Positions 35,012 through 42,444 of a DNA stretch of 64,000 nucleotides are shown one piece after another. The DNA is from Pseudanabaena sp. (lineage in GTDB: Bacteria > Cyanobacteriota > Cyanobacteriia > Pseudanabaenales > Pseudanabaenaceae): NCBI GenBank assembly GCA_003249015.1, contig QBLS01000018.1:1-64000 (forward strand), in the 5' to 3' direction. How positions within the stretch are numbered: position 1 is the first letter of the stretch; every line of letters begins with the position of its first letter. The translations under genes and the position numbers were made by a program. Under the pieces are notes generated by a model. The model saw nothing but the letters and a program-made list of their open reading frames with translations, had not been told where the DNA came from and searched no databases.

Positions 35012-36166
35012 TTATTTGCCATACCAAATATTTTCAAGGCGATCGCCCGTATCAATAGCTTGCTCATAGGTATCCGCCAAAATCGTGACATGGGCAAGTT
35101 TACGACCAACTGTAGACTGAGCCTTGCCATACCAATGTAAATATGTGTTGTCAAAATTGGCGATCGCTTTTAGCTTGAGCGCATACTCAGGACTATCGCA
35201 GTTTGCTTGCTCAAAACCCAGCAGATTGACCATGACTACTACGGGAGCGACCATCTCCACTGTTCCCAGTGGCATCCCGCTAACCACTCGCAATAACTGC
35301 TCAAACTGTGAAGTACGACAGCCCTCAATGGTGTAATGCCCAGAGTTATGAGTGCGTGGGGCAATTTCATTGACGCTAAGTTCGCCTGTAGCAGTCAAAA
35401 ACAACTCAATTCCAAATACACCGATCGCATCTAAGGTTTCTACTATCTGCTGAGCAATCACTTTGACTTTTTTAGCAATATTTTGATCGATGCGGGCGGG
35501 GGCAATCGTGCGGCGACAAACCTGATCAATCTGGAGAGTCTCCACAACGGGATAGATCGTCGTCTCGCCAGACTCCGATCGCGCCACCATCACGGCTAAC
35601 TCGCGCTCAAAGGGAATGAAGGTTTCAGCGATCGCTGGAGCTCTATGCATACTATCCCAAGCCGATCTTAATTTGCTCTCATCCTCAATCACCCAAGTGC
35701 CTTTGCCATCGTAGCCATGCCTTCTTGCTTTCAAAATTAAAGGATAGCCAAGATGTTGTGCGGCGGCTAAAAGTTCTGACTCTGACTCCACATTGTAAAA
35801 ATCAGGAGTAGGAATGTGATGATGTTTAAAATGCTGACGCTGCTTGAGTTTATCAACTGATACCGCTAGGGTTGCCAGACTTGGCAGAAATAATATGCGA
35901 TCGCCAGAATCATCACTCAAGGCTTGCAAAGCCCCTAGATCCACAAACTCATTTTCAAAGGTAATAACTTGACAATTTTTAGCCAATTTTGCGGTGGCGA
36001 TCGCGTCAGTTACCTTGCCATAAATTAAGTGATCGGCACTACGCACCGCAGGTTCGTCAGGGCTAGCCGCCTGTACTGTCAGTTCTAGCCCTAACTGTTT
36101 AGCTGCGATCGCTGTCATCCATGCAAGCTGACCTCCACCAATTACGCCAATTTTTTGCCGAGTCAC
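35012..36166 (-). CDS. purK: 5-(carboxyamino)imidazole ribonucleotide synthase
   Basis: The 384-residue ATP-grasp enzyme starts QKIGVIGGGQLAWMTAIAAKQLG, the PurK N-terminal domain. It has the ATP-grasp segments YPLILKARRHGYDGKGTWVI and EAxF-type AETFIPFERELAVMVARS, and ends with the substrate region NEIAPRTHNSGHYTIEGC. It converts AIR, ATP and bicarbonate to N5-CAIR in purine synthesis. It is a single gene, with hairpin clusters on both sides. Confidence 0.95.
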   Translation of the reverse strand: MTRQKIGVIGGGQLAWMTAIAAKQLGLELTVQAASPDEPAVRSADHLIYGKVTDAIATAKLAKNCQVITFENEFVDLGALQALSDDSGDRILFLPSLATLAVSVDKLKQRQHFKHHHIPTPDFYNVESESELLAAAQHLGYPLILKARRHGYDGKGTWVIEDESKLRSAWDSMHRAPAIAETFIPFERELAVMVARSESGETTIYPVVETLQIDQVCRRTIAPARIDQNIAKKVKVIAQQIVETLDAIGVFGIELFLTATGELSVNEIAPRTHNSGHYTIEGCRTSQFEQLLRVVSGMPLGTVEMVAPVVVMVNLLGFEQANCDSPEYALKLKAIANFDNTYLHWYGKAQSTVGRKLAHVTILADTYEQAIDTGDRLENIWYGK

Positions 36167-36204
36167 TACTCTATTTCCTTAAATTACATCCAAACTTAAT
36201 CGTA

Positions 36205-36255
36205 AACCCAATAAGTGAATGGCGGCGCAGAGCGCCGCCATTCACTTATTGGGTT
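36205..36255. repeat. Perfect hairpin, 24-bp arms, GGCGGCGC core
   Basis: AACCCAATAAGTGAAT plus GGCGGCGC pairs exactly across AGA. It is the first of four hairpins in the 568-base gap between purK and ycf3. Confidence 0.88.
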
Positions 36256-36296
36256 AGCGCCTAATTAACTAGGCGCAATTAAATATACAACCCTAA

Positions 36297-36331
36297 AACC
36301 TATGGCGCACGCGCAGCGTGCGCCACAGGTT
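36297..36331. repeat. Hairpin AACCTATGGCGCACGC family
   Basis: AACCTATGGCGCACGC pairs, with one mismatch, with GCGTGCGCCACAGGTT around GCA. The left flank CTAGGCGCAATTAAATAT matches the copy near 26.35 kb and nearly matches 57.12 kb. Confidence 0.78.
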
Positions 36332-36402
36332 CTTAGATACTTGTAGTGCTTTTTAAACAGGCGAGGAAACAAACCCGTACTTCAATTGAGGCTTTGAGTA
36401 GT

Positions 36403-36455
36403 CCAAATAGGCTTGAGGAAGCGGCGCTCCGCGCCGCTTCCTCAAGCCTATTTGG
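36403..36455. repeat. Perfect hairpin, 25-bp arms, GCGGCGC core
   Basis: CCAAATAGGCTTGAGGAA plus GCGGCGC pairs exactly across TCC. Confidence 0.88.
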
Positions 36456-36488
36456 GTTCTATAGTCGTAGCCATTCTTGTTAGGACAC

Positions 36489-36541
36489 AAAACCAGAAGA
36501 CGAGTTGCGGCGCTTCGCGCCGCAACTCGCTTCTTGGGTTT
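36489..36541. repeat. Hairpin with GCGGCGC-TTC-GCGCCGC core
   Basis: CGAGTTGCGGCGC pairs exactly across TTC. The outer AAAACCAGAAGA/CTTCTTGGGTTTT flanks pair imperfectly. The remaining ~190 bases to ycf3 show nothing else. Confidence 0.8.
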
Positions 36542-36734
36542 TGATTTGTCCTAATGAAGGTGGCGACAGCTATAACTAAGCGCAAAGCGCTGTATATAGC
36601 GCTGAAAACTACTAATGTGAATTATGAAAAATCATTTGTATGATGAGAATCATTGCGATGATTTTGCCCTGAGTAAAAATAGATGTAGCTTTTGATATGC
36701 TGTGTAATAACTGACTGCAAATTTATAAAGAACT

Positions 36735-37247
36735 ATGCCTAGATCGCAACGTAATGACAACTTCGTCGATCAAACCTTCACTGTTATTGCCGACACGATT
36801 TTAAAACTTTTTCCTGCCAGTCAGAGAGAAAAGGAAGCCTTTGCTTACTATCGCGATGGTATGTCCGCTCAAGGAGATGGCGAATATGCTGAAGCTCTAG
36901 CAAACTATGAAGAAGCCCTCAGCCTTGAAGAAAACTCTTACGATCGCAGCTATATCTATTACAACATGGGGCTAATCCATGCCAGTAACGGCGATCATGA
37001 CAAGGCTCTGGAATACTATGAGCAAGCGATCGACCTCAATCCACGGATGCCTCAAGCTCTAAATAACGTGGCTGTAATTTATCACCACAAAGGCGAAAAT
37101 GCCCAAGATGAAGAGCAGTCTGAAGAATATTTCAACATTGCGGCTGATCATTGGGTCAGAGCCATTCGCCTTGCCCCCAATAATTACATTGAGGCTCAAA
37201 ACTGGCTAAAGACCACTGGCAGAGCCGATATTAACCTTTTCTTCTAA
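36735..37247 (+). CDS. ycf3: Photosystem I assembly protein Ycf3
   Basis: The 170-residue protein contains three tetratricopeptide repeats ([60 protein letters not shown]), the arrangement typical of Ycf3. The conserved start [20 protein letters not shown] and end [12 protein letters not shown] also match. It is a thylakoid-associated chaperone that helps assemble PSI core subunits. It is followed by gatC after a small hairpin. Confidence 0.95.
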   Translation: MPRSQRNDNFVDQTFTVIADTILKLFPASQREKEAFAYYRDGMSAQGDGEYAEALANYEEALSLEENSYDRSYIYYNMGLIHASNGDHDKALEYYEQAIDLNPRMPQALNNVAVIYHHKGENAQDEEQSEEYFNIAADHWVRAIRLAPNNYIEAQNWLKTTGRADINLFF

Positions 37248-37252
37248 AACCC

Positions 37253-37285
37253 AAAGTTGTAGCGCAAGCCTCGCGCTGCAACTTT
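37253..37285. terminator. Small hairpin after ycf3
   Basis: AAAGTTG and AGCGC pair with GCGCT and CAACTTT around AAGCCTC, with a small bulge. It lies 6 bases after the ycf3 stop. Confidence 0.55.
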
Positions 37286-37319
37286 GATCTGTATTTATCC
37301 AAAATCTATTTAAAAAATT

Positions 37320-37610
37320 ATGATTGATCGCGAACAAGTGCGCCATGTCGCCCGTTTGGGGCGTTTGCAACTAACCGAAGCTGAAGAAATTTCTTTTACT
37401 AAGCAATTGGATAGCATCATCGACTACTTTCAGCAGTTAAATGAGCTAGACCCTTTACTAGAAGGTGTTGAGCCGACAACCAGAGCCGTTAATACAGTCA
37501 ACATTACTCGCCCTGATGTATTGCAACCCTTTGGAGATCGCGAGACTTTACTAAATTGCGCTCCTGACCGCGATGAAGACTTTTTCCGAGTACCGCAAAT
37601 CATGGGTTAA
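37320..37610 (+). CDS. gatC: Aspartyl/glutamyl-tRNA(Asn/Gln) amidotransferase subunit C
   Basis: The 96-residue protein starts MIDREQVRHVARLGRLQLTE, has FTKQLDSIIDYFQQLNELD in the middle and ends DEDFFRVPQIMG, the GatC pattern. GatC clamps the GatA amidase to GatB in the complex that makes Gln-tRNA(Gln) by transamidation. The gene is 6 bases upstream of a receiver-domain gene, so the two are probably co-transcribed. Confidence 0.94.
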   Translation: MIDREQVRHVARLGRLQLTEAEEISFTKQLDSIIDYFQQLNELDPLLEGVEPTTRAVNTVNITRPDVLQPFGDRETLLNCAPDRDEDFFRVPQIMG

Positions 37611-37616
37611 GTAAAG

Positions 37617-38036
37617 ATGAACACTTTAGGCGATCGCACATCTAATCTGTCCAGCCTTGCCATCTTGTTAGCCGAAGATAACCCCGTTAATCAAAAAGTG
37701 GCGATTAGAGTACTCAAACTTTTGGGGTATCAAGCCGATGTAGTTAACAATGGTCAGGAAGTAATCAAAGCGATCGCTGAGAAAGTATATGACTTAATCT
37801 TGATGGATATGCAGATGCCGATCATGGACGGGATCGAGGCAACCCGATATATCCGTAATCAAGAAGCTGAGTCTCAAAGTCACCCTATTGCAATCATCGC
37901 GATGACAGCTAACTCTTCTGAAGACGATCAGCTCCTCTGTCGTAATGCAGGAATGAATGATTACATCAGTAAGCCAATTCAGATAGAGAAGATCAAACAC
38001 ATTTTGCATCATTACGAAATGCAAAAAGACCAATAA
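37617..38036 (+). CDS. Stand-alone response regulator receiver protein
   Basis: The 139-residue protein is one receiver domain after a ~13-residue leader: acidic pair AEDNPVNQ, phosphoacceptor Asp in LILMDMQMPIMDG, Thr in AIIAMTANS and Lys in YISKPIQ. VNQKVAIRVLKLLGY is typical of receivers attached to hybrid kinases and phosphorelays. No output domain is present. The partner kinase is not in the window. Its last codons form part of a 55-bp perfect hairpin. Confidence 0.9.
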   Translation: MNTLGDRTSNLSSLAILLAEDNPVNQKVAIRVLKLLGYQADVVNNGQEVIKAIAEKVYDLILMDMQMPIMDGIEATRYIRNQEAESQSHPIAIIAMTANSSEDDQLLCRNAGMNDYISKPIQIEKIKHILHHYEMQKDQ

Positions 38037-38083
38037 AAAAGCTATTGACTCACCAAAGGTGAGTCAATAGCTTTTTTATTGGT
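38029..38083. terminator. Perfect 55-bp hairpin, 26-bp arms, spanning a stop codon
   Basis: ACCAATAAAAAAGCTATTG plus ACTCACC pairs exactly across AAA. The left arm contains the last codons and stop of the response regulator gene. The right arm ends 9 bases before the convergent rpmA stop, so it can serve both genes. Confidence 0.9.
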
Positions 38084-38091
38084 GAAAATCT

Positions 38092-38382
38092 CTAAGCTGA
38101 AACAGCTTCTACTTCTGCAACTTCTACTACAGGAGCATAAACGCTGATTTTCTTGCGGGTCTTGCCAAAGCGCTCAAACGCGACAATGCCATCAACAGTG
38201 GCATATAGGGTGTCATCACTGCCGCGACCAACATTGTTGCCAGGGTGGAACTTGGTACCACGTTGACGAACTAGGATGCTACCAGCTTTGACGACCTGAC
38301 CGCCGTAGCGCTTTACGCCAAGGCGCTTAGCATTAGAGTCACGTCCGTTTCTTGTACTACCCGTACCTTTCTTGTGTGCCAT
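38092..38382 (-). CDS. rpmA: 50S ribosomal protein L27
   Basis: The 96-residue protein reads [20 protein letters not shown] and [21 protein letters not shown], the L27 signatures. The N-terminal arm reaches the peptidyl transferase centre. The C-terminal tail [12 protein letters not shown] is a little longer than in many species. It follows rplU in the usual L21-L27 order, with a hairpin in the gap. Confidence 0.96.
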   Translation of the reverse strand: MAHKKGTGSTRNGRDSNAKRLGVKRYGGQVVKAGSILVRQRGTKFHPGNNVGRGSDDTLYATVDGIVAFERFGKTRKKISVYAPVVEVAEVEAVSA

Positions 38383-38415
38383 TTGTTTTATGTCCTCATG
38401 AATATTTTTGCGTTA

Positions 38416-38442
38416 GGACTGCGGCGCTTTGCGCCGCAGTCC
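38416..38442. repeat. Perfect hairpin GGACTGCGGCGC between rplU and rpmA
   Basis: A 12-bp stem with loop TTT, GC-core family. Here it lies within an operon, so it may attenuate or process the transcript rather than end it. Confidence 0.75.
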
Positions 38443-38454
38443 GCAGATTTTGAG

Positions 38455-38784
38455 TTAAGCCGCTTGACCGCTTAGGTTGATTGCTTCCACCATGATCCGA
38501 GTCAAAGGCTGACGGTGACCGTTCTTTCTGCGAGTCTTCTTTTTAGGGCGCATTTTGTAAACGATTACTTTTTTTGCCTTGTGATGGCGCATTACAGTGA
38601 CTTCTACGGTAGCACTATCAACTACGGGCTGACCGATAGAGATGTCGCCATCCATATTGACAAACAAAACTTTATCAATGGTTAATTTACTGTCTTCTTC
38701 GGCTTCTAAAAGCTCAACGTCATAAAATCTGCCGACTTCGACGCGATATTGCTTACCGCCTGTTTCGATGATTGCGTAACTCAT
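38455..38784 (-). CDS. rplU: 50S ribosomal protein L21
   Basis: The 109-residue protein has the L21 start MSYAIIETGGKQYRVEVGRFYDVE and the conserved basic region AKKVIVYKMRPKKKTRRKNGHRQP, with TRIMVEAI at the end. It binds 23S rRNA. It is the first gene of the rplU-rpmA unit. Confidence 0.96.
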   Translation of the reverse strand: MSYAIIETGGKQYRVEVGRFYDVELLEAEEDSKLTIDKVLFVNMDGDISIGQPVVDSATVEVTVMRHHKAKKVIVYKMRPKKKTRRKNGHRQPLTRIMVEAINLSGQAA

Positions 38785-38926
38785 AGTATTTAGATATTTA
38801 GTAAATGCCGTACAGGTATTGGGAAGTTGATCTCACCAATTTTGCGAATGACCCGATCCGAGCATGAAAGATCGTGCGATCTATAAATATACATGAACTT
38901 TAGAAATATAGCTATCACCATTTTTA

Positions 38927-38957
38927 AGAATTAGCGACGCGGAGCGTGGCTAATTCT
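38927..38957. terminator. Hairpin AGAATTAGC beyond uppP
   Basis: AGAATTAGC pairs exactly with GCTAATTCT around a 13-base centre, just after the uppP stop on the minus strand. Confidence 0.6.
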
Positions 38958-38969
38958 GGGGTCTGAAAT

Positions 38970-39812
38970 TTACTTCAGCCAACCTGAGCCGATCGCGATC
39001 AGTAATCCAGTGCCAAAAACTAGCCGATAGCCGACAAATACCCAAGTCGTATGGGTTTGAAAAAACTTGAGGAGCCATGCGATCGCCAGATAAGAAAAAA
39101 TCACCGATGACAACAAGCCAATGACAAGTTGTCCAGCACCAATATCTCCAAAGCCATTCTTGATAAGACTCAATAATTCCACAAGTCCACCAATAGTAAT
39201 GGCAGGGATACCTAGCAAAAAAGAAAATCGCGTCGCCGCCACCCGATCTAGCCCCAAAAACAATCCTGCGGTCAAGGTTGAGCCAGAACGTGATACTCCA
39301 GGGATTAGCGCCATCATTTGGGCGAGTCCCATTAAAATTCCGTCAATGACCCCTACTTCCTGAAAGTAACGTTTCTCTTTGGTGCTGCGTTGCCCAAATA
39401 CTTCCGATAGGGCGAGTAGACTGGACATCATAATGGAGGCAATCGCGATCGTGGTGAGACTGCGTAATGCCGACTTGTCGTAATCAGGCAAGAAAATCTT
39501 GATTAGCAAACCACCAAAGATAATGGGAATTGTCCCCAAGGCGATCGCTAGGGCTAATTTAAATTCTTGAGACTTGTAGTCTTTTTCTCGAATGGCTTTG
39601 ATGCTGCCCAAAGTAATGTTTTGCAGATCTGACCCAAAATAGCTCACCACTGCCACAATGCTGCCCAGTTGAATGACTGCGTCAAAGGAAATACCTGCTT
39701 CTTGCCAGCCAAAGATAGCGGGGAATACTTTTAGATGAGCAGTACTACTGATTGGCAAAAACTCGGTCAGCCCTTGCACAATCCCCAAAATAAAAGCTTG
39801 CCAGTATTCCAT
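38970..39812 (-). CDS. uppP: Undecaprenyl-diphosphatase (BacA type)
   Basis: The start at 39812 (MEYWQAFILGIVQGLTEFLP) is preferred over an ATG eight codons upstream, as family members begin there. The 280-residue membrane protein has the catalytic EFLPISSTAHL motif and PGVSRSGSTLTAGL. It recycles the undecaprenyl carrier lipid needed for peptidoglycan and O-glycan synthesis and gives bacitracin resistance. Confidence 0.94.
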   Translation of the reverse strand: MEYWQAFILGIVQGLTEFLPISSTAHLKVFPAIFGWQEAGISFDAVIQLGSIVAVVSYFGSDLQNITLGSIKAIREKDYKSQEFKLALAIALGTIPIIFGGLLIKIFLPDYDKSALRSLTTIAIASIMMSSLLALSEVFGQRSTKEKRYFQEVGVIDGILMGLAQMMALIPGVSRSGSTLTAGLFLGLDRVAATRFSFLLGIPAITIGGLVELLSLIKNGFGDIGAGQLVIGLLSSVIFSYLAIAWLLKFFQTHTTWVFVGYRLVFGTGLLIAIGSGWLK

Positions 39813-39902
39813 AAAAGTTAAATCGATATACAGCAAGATTTTACAGTGTCATGGCTACAGCAAAGCCGCCCGATACTCAAGCGGCTCTGCTTGGACAAGT
39901 TT

Positions 39903-39937
39903 CAAATTAAAAAATGGCGTAGCCATTTTTTAATTTG
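39903..39937. repeat. Perfect hairpin CAAATTAAAAAATGGC
   Basis: Arms of 16 bases with loop GTA, between uppP and the psbY-like gene. Confidence 0.8.
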
Positions 39938-40005
39938 GTTTTGCTGGCATAATGGAAGGTAAACGCAATTTCTGACAATCTTTTATTTAATCTAGGTATA
40001 AGCAC

Positions 40006-40140
40006 ATGGATTTGAGAGTACTTATTGTTTTGGGCCCGATTGCTCTAGTTGTTCTATGGGCAGCTTTTAATCTTGGTAAGGCAGTAATTAAGGGAGAAGC
40101 TAGCCTATTTGGTAAGCAAGGTAATAACCCTTTTCAATAG
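40006..40140 (+). CDS. psbY: Photosystem II small protein PsbY-like
   Basis: The 44-codon gene encodes MDLRVLIVLGPIALVVLWAA followed by FNLGKAVIKG and a short polar tail. The MD-RVLIVL start, Pro in the membrane helix and W/N positions match cyanobacterial PsbY, a single-helix protein at the edge of photosystem II. The tail SLFGKQGNNPFQ is longer than in model strains. Alternative: an unrelated single-pass protein. Confidence 0.72.
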   Translation: MDLRVLIVLGPIALVVLWAAFNLGKAVIKGEASLFGKQGNNPFQ

Positions 40141-40203
40141 ATCTAGTTATAGAAAACAGGTTCTACTCCCTGCCCAACGAAGAAATAGACATATAAAACC
40201 AAG

Positions 40204-40240
40204 AAATATAGTTGCGGCGCTTCGCGCCGCAACTATATTT
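40204..40240. terminator. Perfect hairpin AAATATAGTTGCGGCGC
   Basis: Arms of 17 bases, loop TTC, 63 bases after the psbY-like gene. Confidence 0.82.
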
Positions 40241-40260
40241 GTTTCACTTGGAAGGGAGTA

Positions 40261-40301
40261 AATAACAAGATAAGGACGCATTGCGTCCTTATCTTGTTAT
40301 T
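40261..40301. repeat. Perfect hairpin AATAACAAGATAAGGACGC
   Basis: Arms of 19 bases, loop ATT. It lies 20 bases after the preceding hairpin and upstream of gltA. Confidence 0.85.
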
Positions 40302-40394
40302 TAGGCTTATTGTTAGGTATGCACAGTCGTAAGCGTACATAGCTATAAAATGAGTTATGTAAATAATTAAATTAGTCTTAAGGGTAGCTAAAAC

Positions 40395-41531
40395 ATGGCG
40401 ATTGGAGAATACAAACCGGGATTAGAAGGAGTTCCTGCAACTCAGTCAAACATAAGTTATGTTGATGGAAAAGCGGGGTTATTGGAATATAGAGGCATTC
40501 GGATTGAGGATCTCTGTGTTCACAGTAATTTCCTTGAAACCAGCTACCTGCTAATCTTCGGTGAATTACCAAAAGCCCCAAAGCTCAGAGAATTTGAGCT
40601 TGAAGTTACTCATAGGAGAAGAATTAAATATCGCATTCGGGACATGATCAAGTCCTTTCCTGATAACGCTCATCCTATGGATGCTCTGCAAACTAGTGTG
40701 GCAGCTTTGGGGATGTTTTACCCTCTAGGAAATTTCCATGATGCTGAGTATATTTACCAAGCGACCTTAAGACTCTTGGCGAAAGTACCAACGATGGTGG
40801 CGGCTTTTCACATGATGCGTCAAGGCAATGACCCAGTGATGCCTCGCGATGATCTGGACTATGCCTCCAACTTCTTGTATATGCTCAATGAGAAGGTTCC
40901 CGATCCGTTGGCGGCGAGAATTTTTGATGTCTGTTTGACGCTGCACGCTGAGCATACGGTGAATGCTTCGACCTTTGCGGCTTTGGTGACGGCTTCGACC
41001 TTGACTGATCCCTATGCGGTGATCACTTCGGCGATCGGGACTTTAGCGGGACCACTGCATGGTGGCGCTAATGAGCAGGTGATGATGATGCTCGAAGAAA
41101 TTGGTTCCGTTGACAATGTGACGGCTTATCTGGAACGGAAGATTGAGCGTAAAGAGAAGCTGATGGGATTTGGACATCGCATATATAAGGTAAAAGATCC
41201 GCGCGCGATCGTTTTACAGGATTTAGTGCATAAGATGTTTGATCAGTTTGGACATGATCCTTACTACGACATTGCCCTTGAGCTAGAGAAACAAGCCTTT
41301 GAGAAGCTGTCTAGCAAAGGGATTCATCCGAATGTGGACTTCTATTCGGGATTGGTTTACAAGAAGTTGGGAATTCCTAGTAACTTGTTTACGACTATTT
41401 TTGCGATCGCCCGTGTGCCAGGATGGCTAGCCCATTGGAAAGAACAACTTTCCGATAATCGCTTGTTCCGTCCTACACAGGTATATACGGGCTTGCATAA
41501 CGTAACCTATACGCCCGTCGAGGATCGTTAA
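40395..41531 (+). CDS. gltA: Citrate synthase
   Basis: The 378-residue protein starts EYKPGLEGVPATQSNISYVDG, as in cyanobacterial type I citrate synthases. It has the catalytic residues in LHGGANEQ (His), MGFGHRIYK (His) and NVDFYSG (Asp). It condenses oxaloacetate and acetyl-CoA to citrate, feeding 2-oxoglutarate and nitrogen assimilation. A terminator hairpin begins within its stop codon. Confidence 0.96.
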   Translation: MAIGEYKPGLEGVPATQSNISYVDGKAGLLEYRGIRIEDLCVHSNFLETSYLLIFGELPKAPKLREFELEVTHRRRIKYRIRDMIKSFPDNAHPMDALQTSVAALGMFYPLGNFHDAEYIYQATLRLLAKVPTMVAAFHMMRQGNDPVMPRDDLDYASNFLYMLNEKVPDPLAARIFDVCLTLHAEHTVNASTFAALVTASTLTDPYAVITSAIGTLAGPLHGGANEQVMMMLEEIGSVDNVTAYLERKIERKEKLMGFGHRIYKVKDPRAIVLQDLVHKMFDQFGHDPYYDIALELEKQAFEKLSSKGIHPNVDFYSGLVYKKLGIPSNLFTTIFAIARVPGWLAHWKEQLSDNRLFRPTQVYTGLHNVTYTPVEDR

Positions 41532-41564
41532 AAAATAAGCGGCGCAATGCGCCGCTTATTTTTT
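41530..41564 (+). terminator. gltA terminator AAAAAATAAGCGGCGC
   Basis: Perfect 16-bp arms around AAT, ending in a T run. The first bases belong to the gltA stop codon. Confidence 0.88.
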
Positions 41565-41605
41565 TGGCGCGGTATCTAGGATAATGATTAAGCGCAATCG
41601 CGCTC

Positions 41606-41662
41606 TAAGTATCTAAGACCCTTACCATCCGCTTAGCGGATGGTAAGGGTCTTAGATACTTA
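41606..41662. repeat. Perfect 57-bp hairpin with 27-bp arms
   Basis: TAAGTATCTAAGACCCTTAC plus CATCCGC pairs exactly across TTA, 32 bases before the hisG start. Confidence 0.88.
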
Positions 41663-41694
41663 AGTAGAACTAATAAATAAACAAAAGCTATTTC

Positions 41695-42330
41695 ATGTTT
41701 ACTTTTGCATTGCCCAAAGGCTCACTTTTAAAGGACTCGATCAACTTACTTAAAGATGTTGGGCTTGACTTTAGTGCTTTTCTGGACTCCTCCAACCGTC
41801 AATTACAGATTTTAGAACCTACTGGTCAGGCAAGAGCTTTGTTGGTGAGGGCGCAGGATGTGCCTGTGTATGTGGAGTACGGACAGGCTCAGGCGGGAAT
41901 TGTCGGTGAAGATGTATTGCGCGAAAAGACTCCTAAGGTTGCTAAGTTATTAGACTTGGGTTTTGGTGGCTGTCGGATGTCGATCGCCGTTTCAGGAGAG
42001 AGTCGCTACCGATCGCCCCTAGACTTGCCACCCCATAGCCGTATCGCCTCCAAGTATGTGGGTTGTGCGCGTACCTATTTCGATAGTATCGATTTACCTG
42101 TGGAGATCATTCCCCTCTATGGCTCGGTGGAGTTGGGCCCCATTACGGGTATGGCGGAGGCGATCGTGGATTTGGTTTCTACTGGCAAGACGCTTAAAGA
42201 CAATGGGCTGATCGAAATTGAAGTTTTATACCAAAGTACAGCGCGTCTGATTGCTCACCCTCTTAGCTATCGGCTGTATAGCGATCGCTTTAGAGAGTTA
42301 ATGGATAAAATCCAAGTTATCGCAAAATAA
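41695..42330 (+). CDS. hisG: ATP phosphoribosyltransferase, short form
   Basis: The 211-residue protein starts [24 protein letters not shown] and has the motif [23 protein letters not shown] that binds PRPP. It lacks the C-terminal regulatory domain, so it is the HisG-S form that needs HisZ for activity; hisZ is not in the window. It catalyses the first step of histidine synthesis. A terminator hairpin overlaps its stop. Confidence 0.95.
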   Translation: MFTFALPKGSLLKDSINLLKDVGLDFSAFLDSSNRQLQILEPTGQARALLVRAQDVPVYVEYGQAQAGIVGEDVLREKTPKVAKLLDLGFGGCRMSIAVSGESRYRSPLDLPPHSRIASKYVGCARTYFDSIDLPVEIIPLYGSVELGPITGMAEAIVDLVSTGKTLKDNGLIEIEVLYQSTARLIAHPLSYRLYSDRFRELMDKIQVIAK

Positions 42331-42349
42331 AAATGGCAATGCCATTTTT
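42329..42349 (+). terminator. hisG terminator AAAAATGGC
   Basis: A 9-bp stem with loop AAT and a T run; its first bases lie in the hisG stop codon. Confidence 0.75.
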
Positions 42350-42363
42350 TATATTTCTCACGC

Positions 42364-42414
42364 AAGCTGAGATATTGAAAGTGCTGCAAAGCAACGCTTT
42401 CAATATCTCAGCTT
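42364..42414. repeat. Inverted repeat AAGCTGAGATATTGAAAG
   Basis: AAGCTGAGATATTGAAAG pairs with CTTTCAATATCTCAGCTT, with a GTGCTGCAAAGCAAC centre. It is upstream of hsdM. Confidence 0.8.
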
Positions 42415-42444
42415 AAAAATTAAATTCAAGCAGACAGGCTAATC

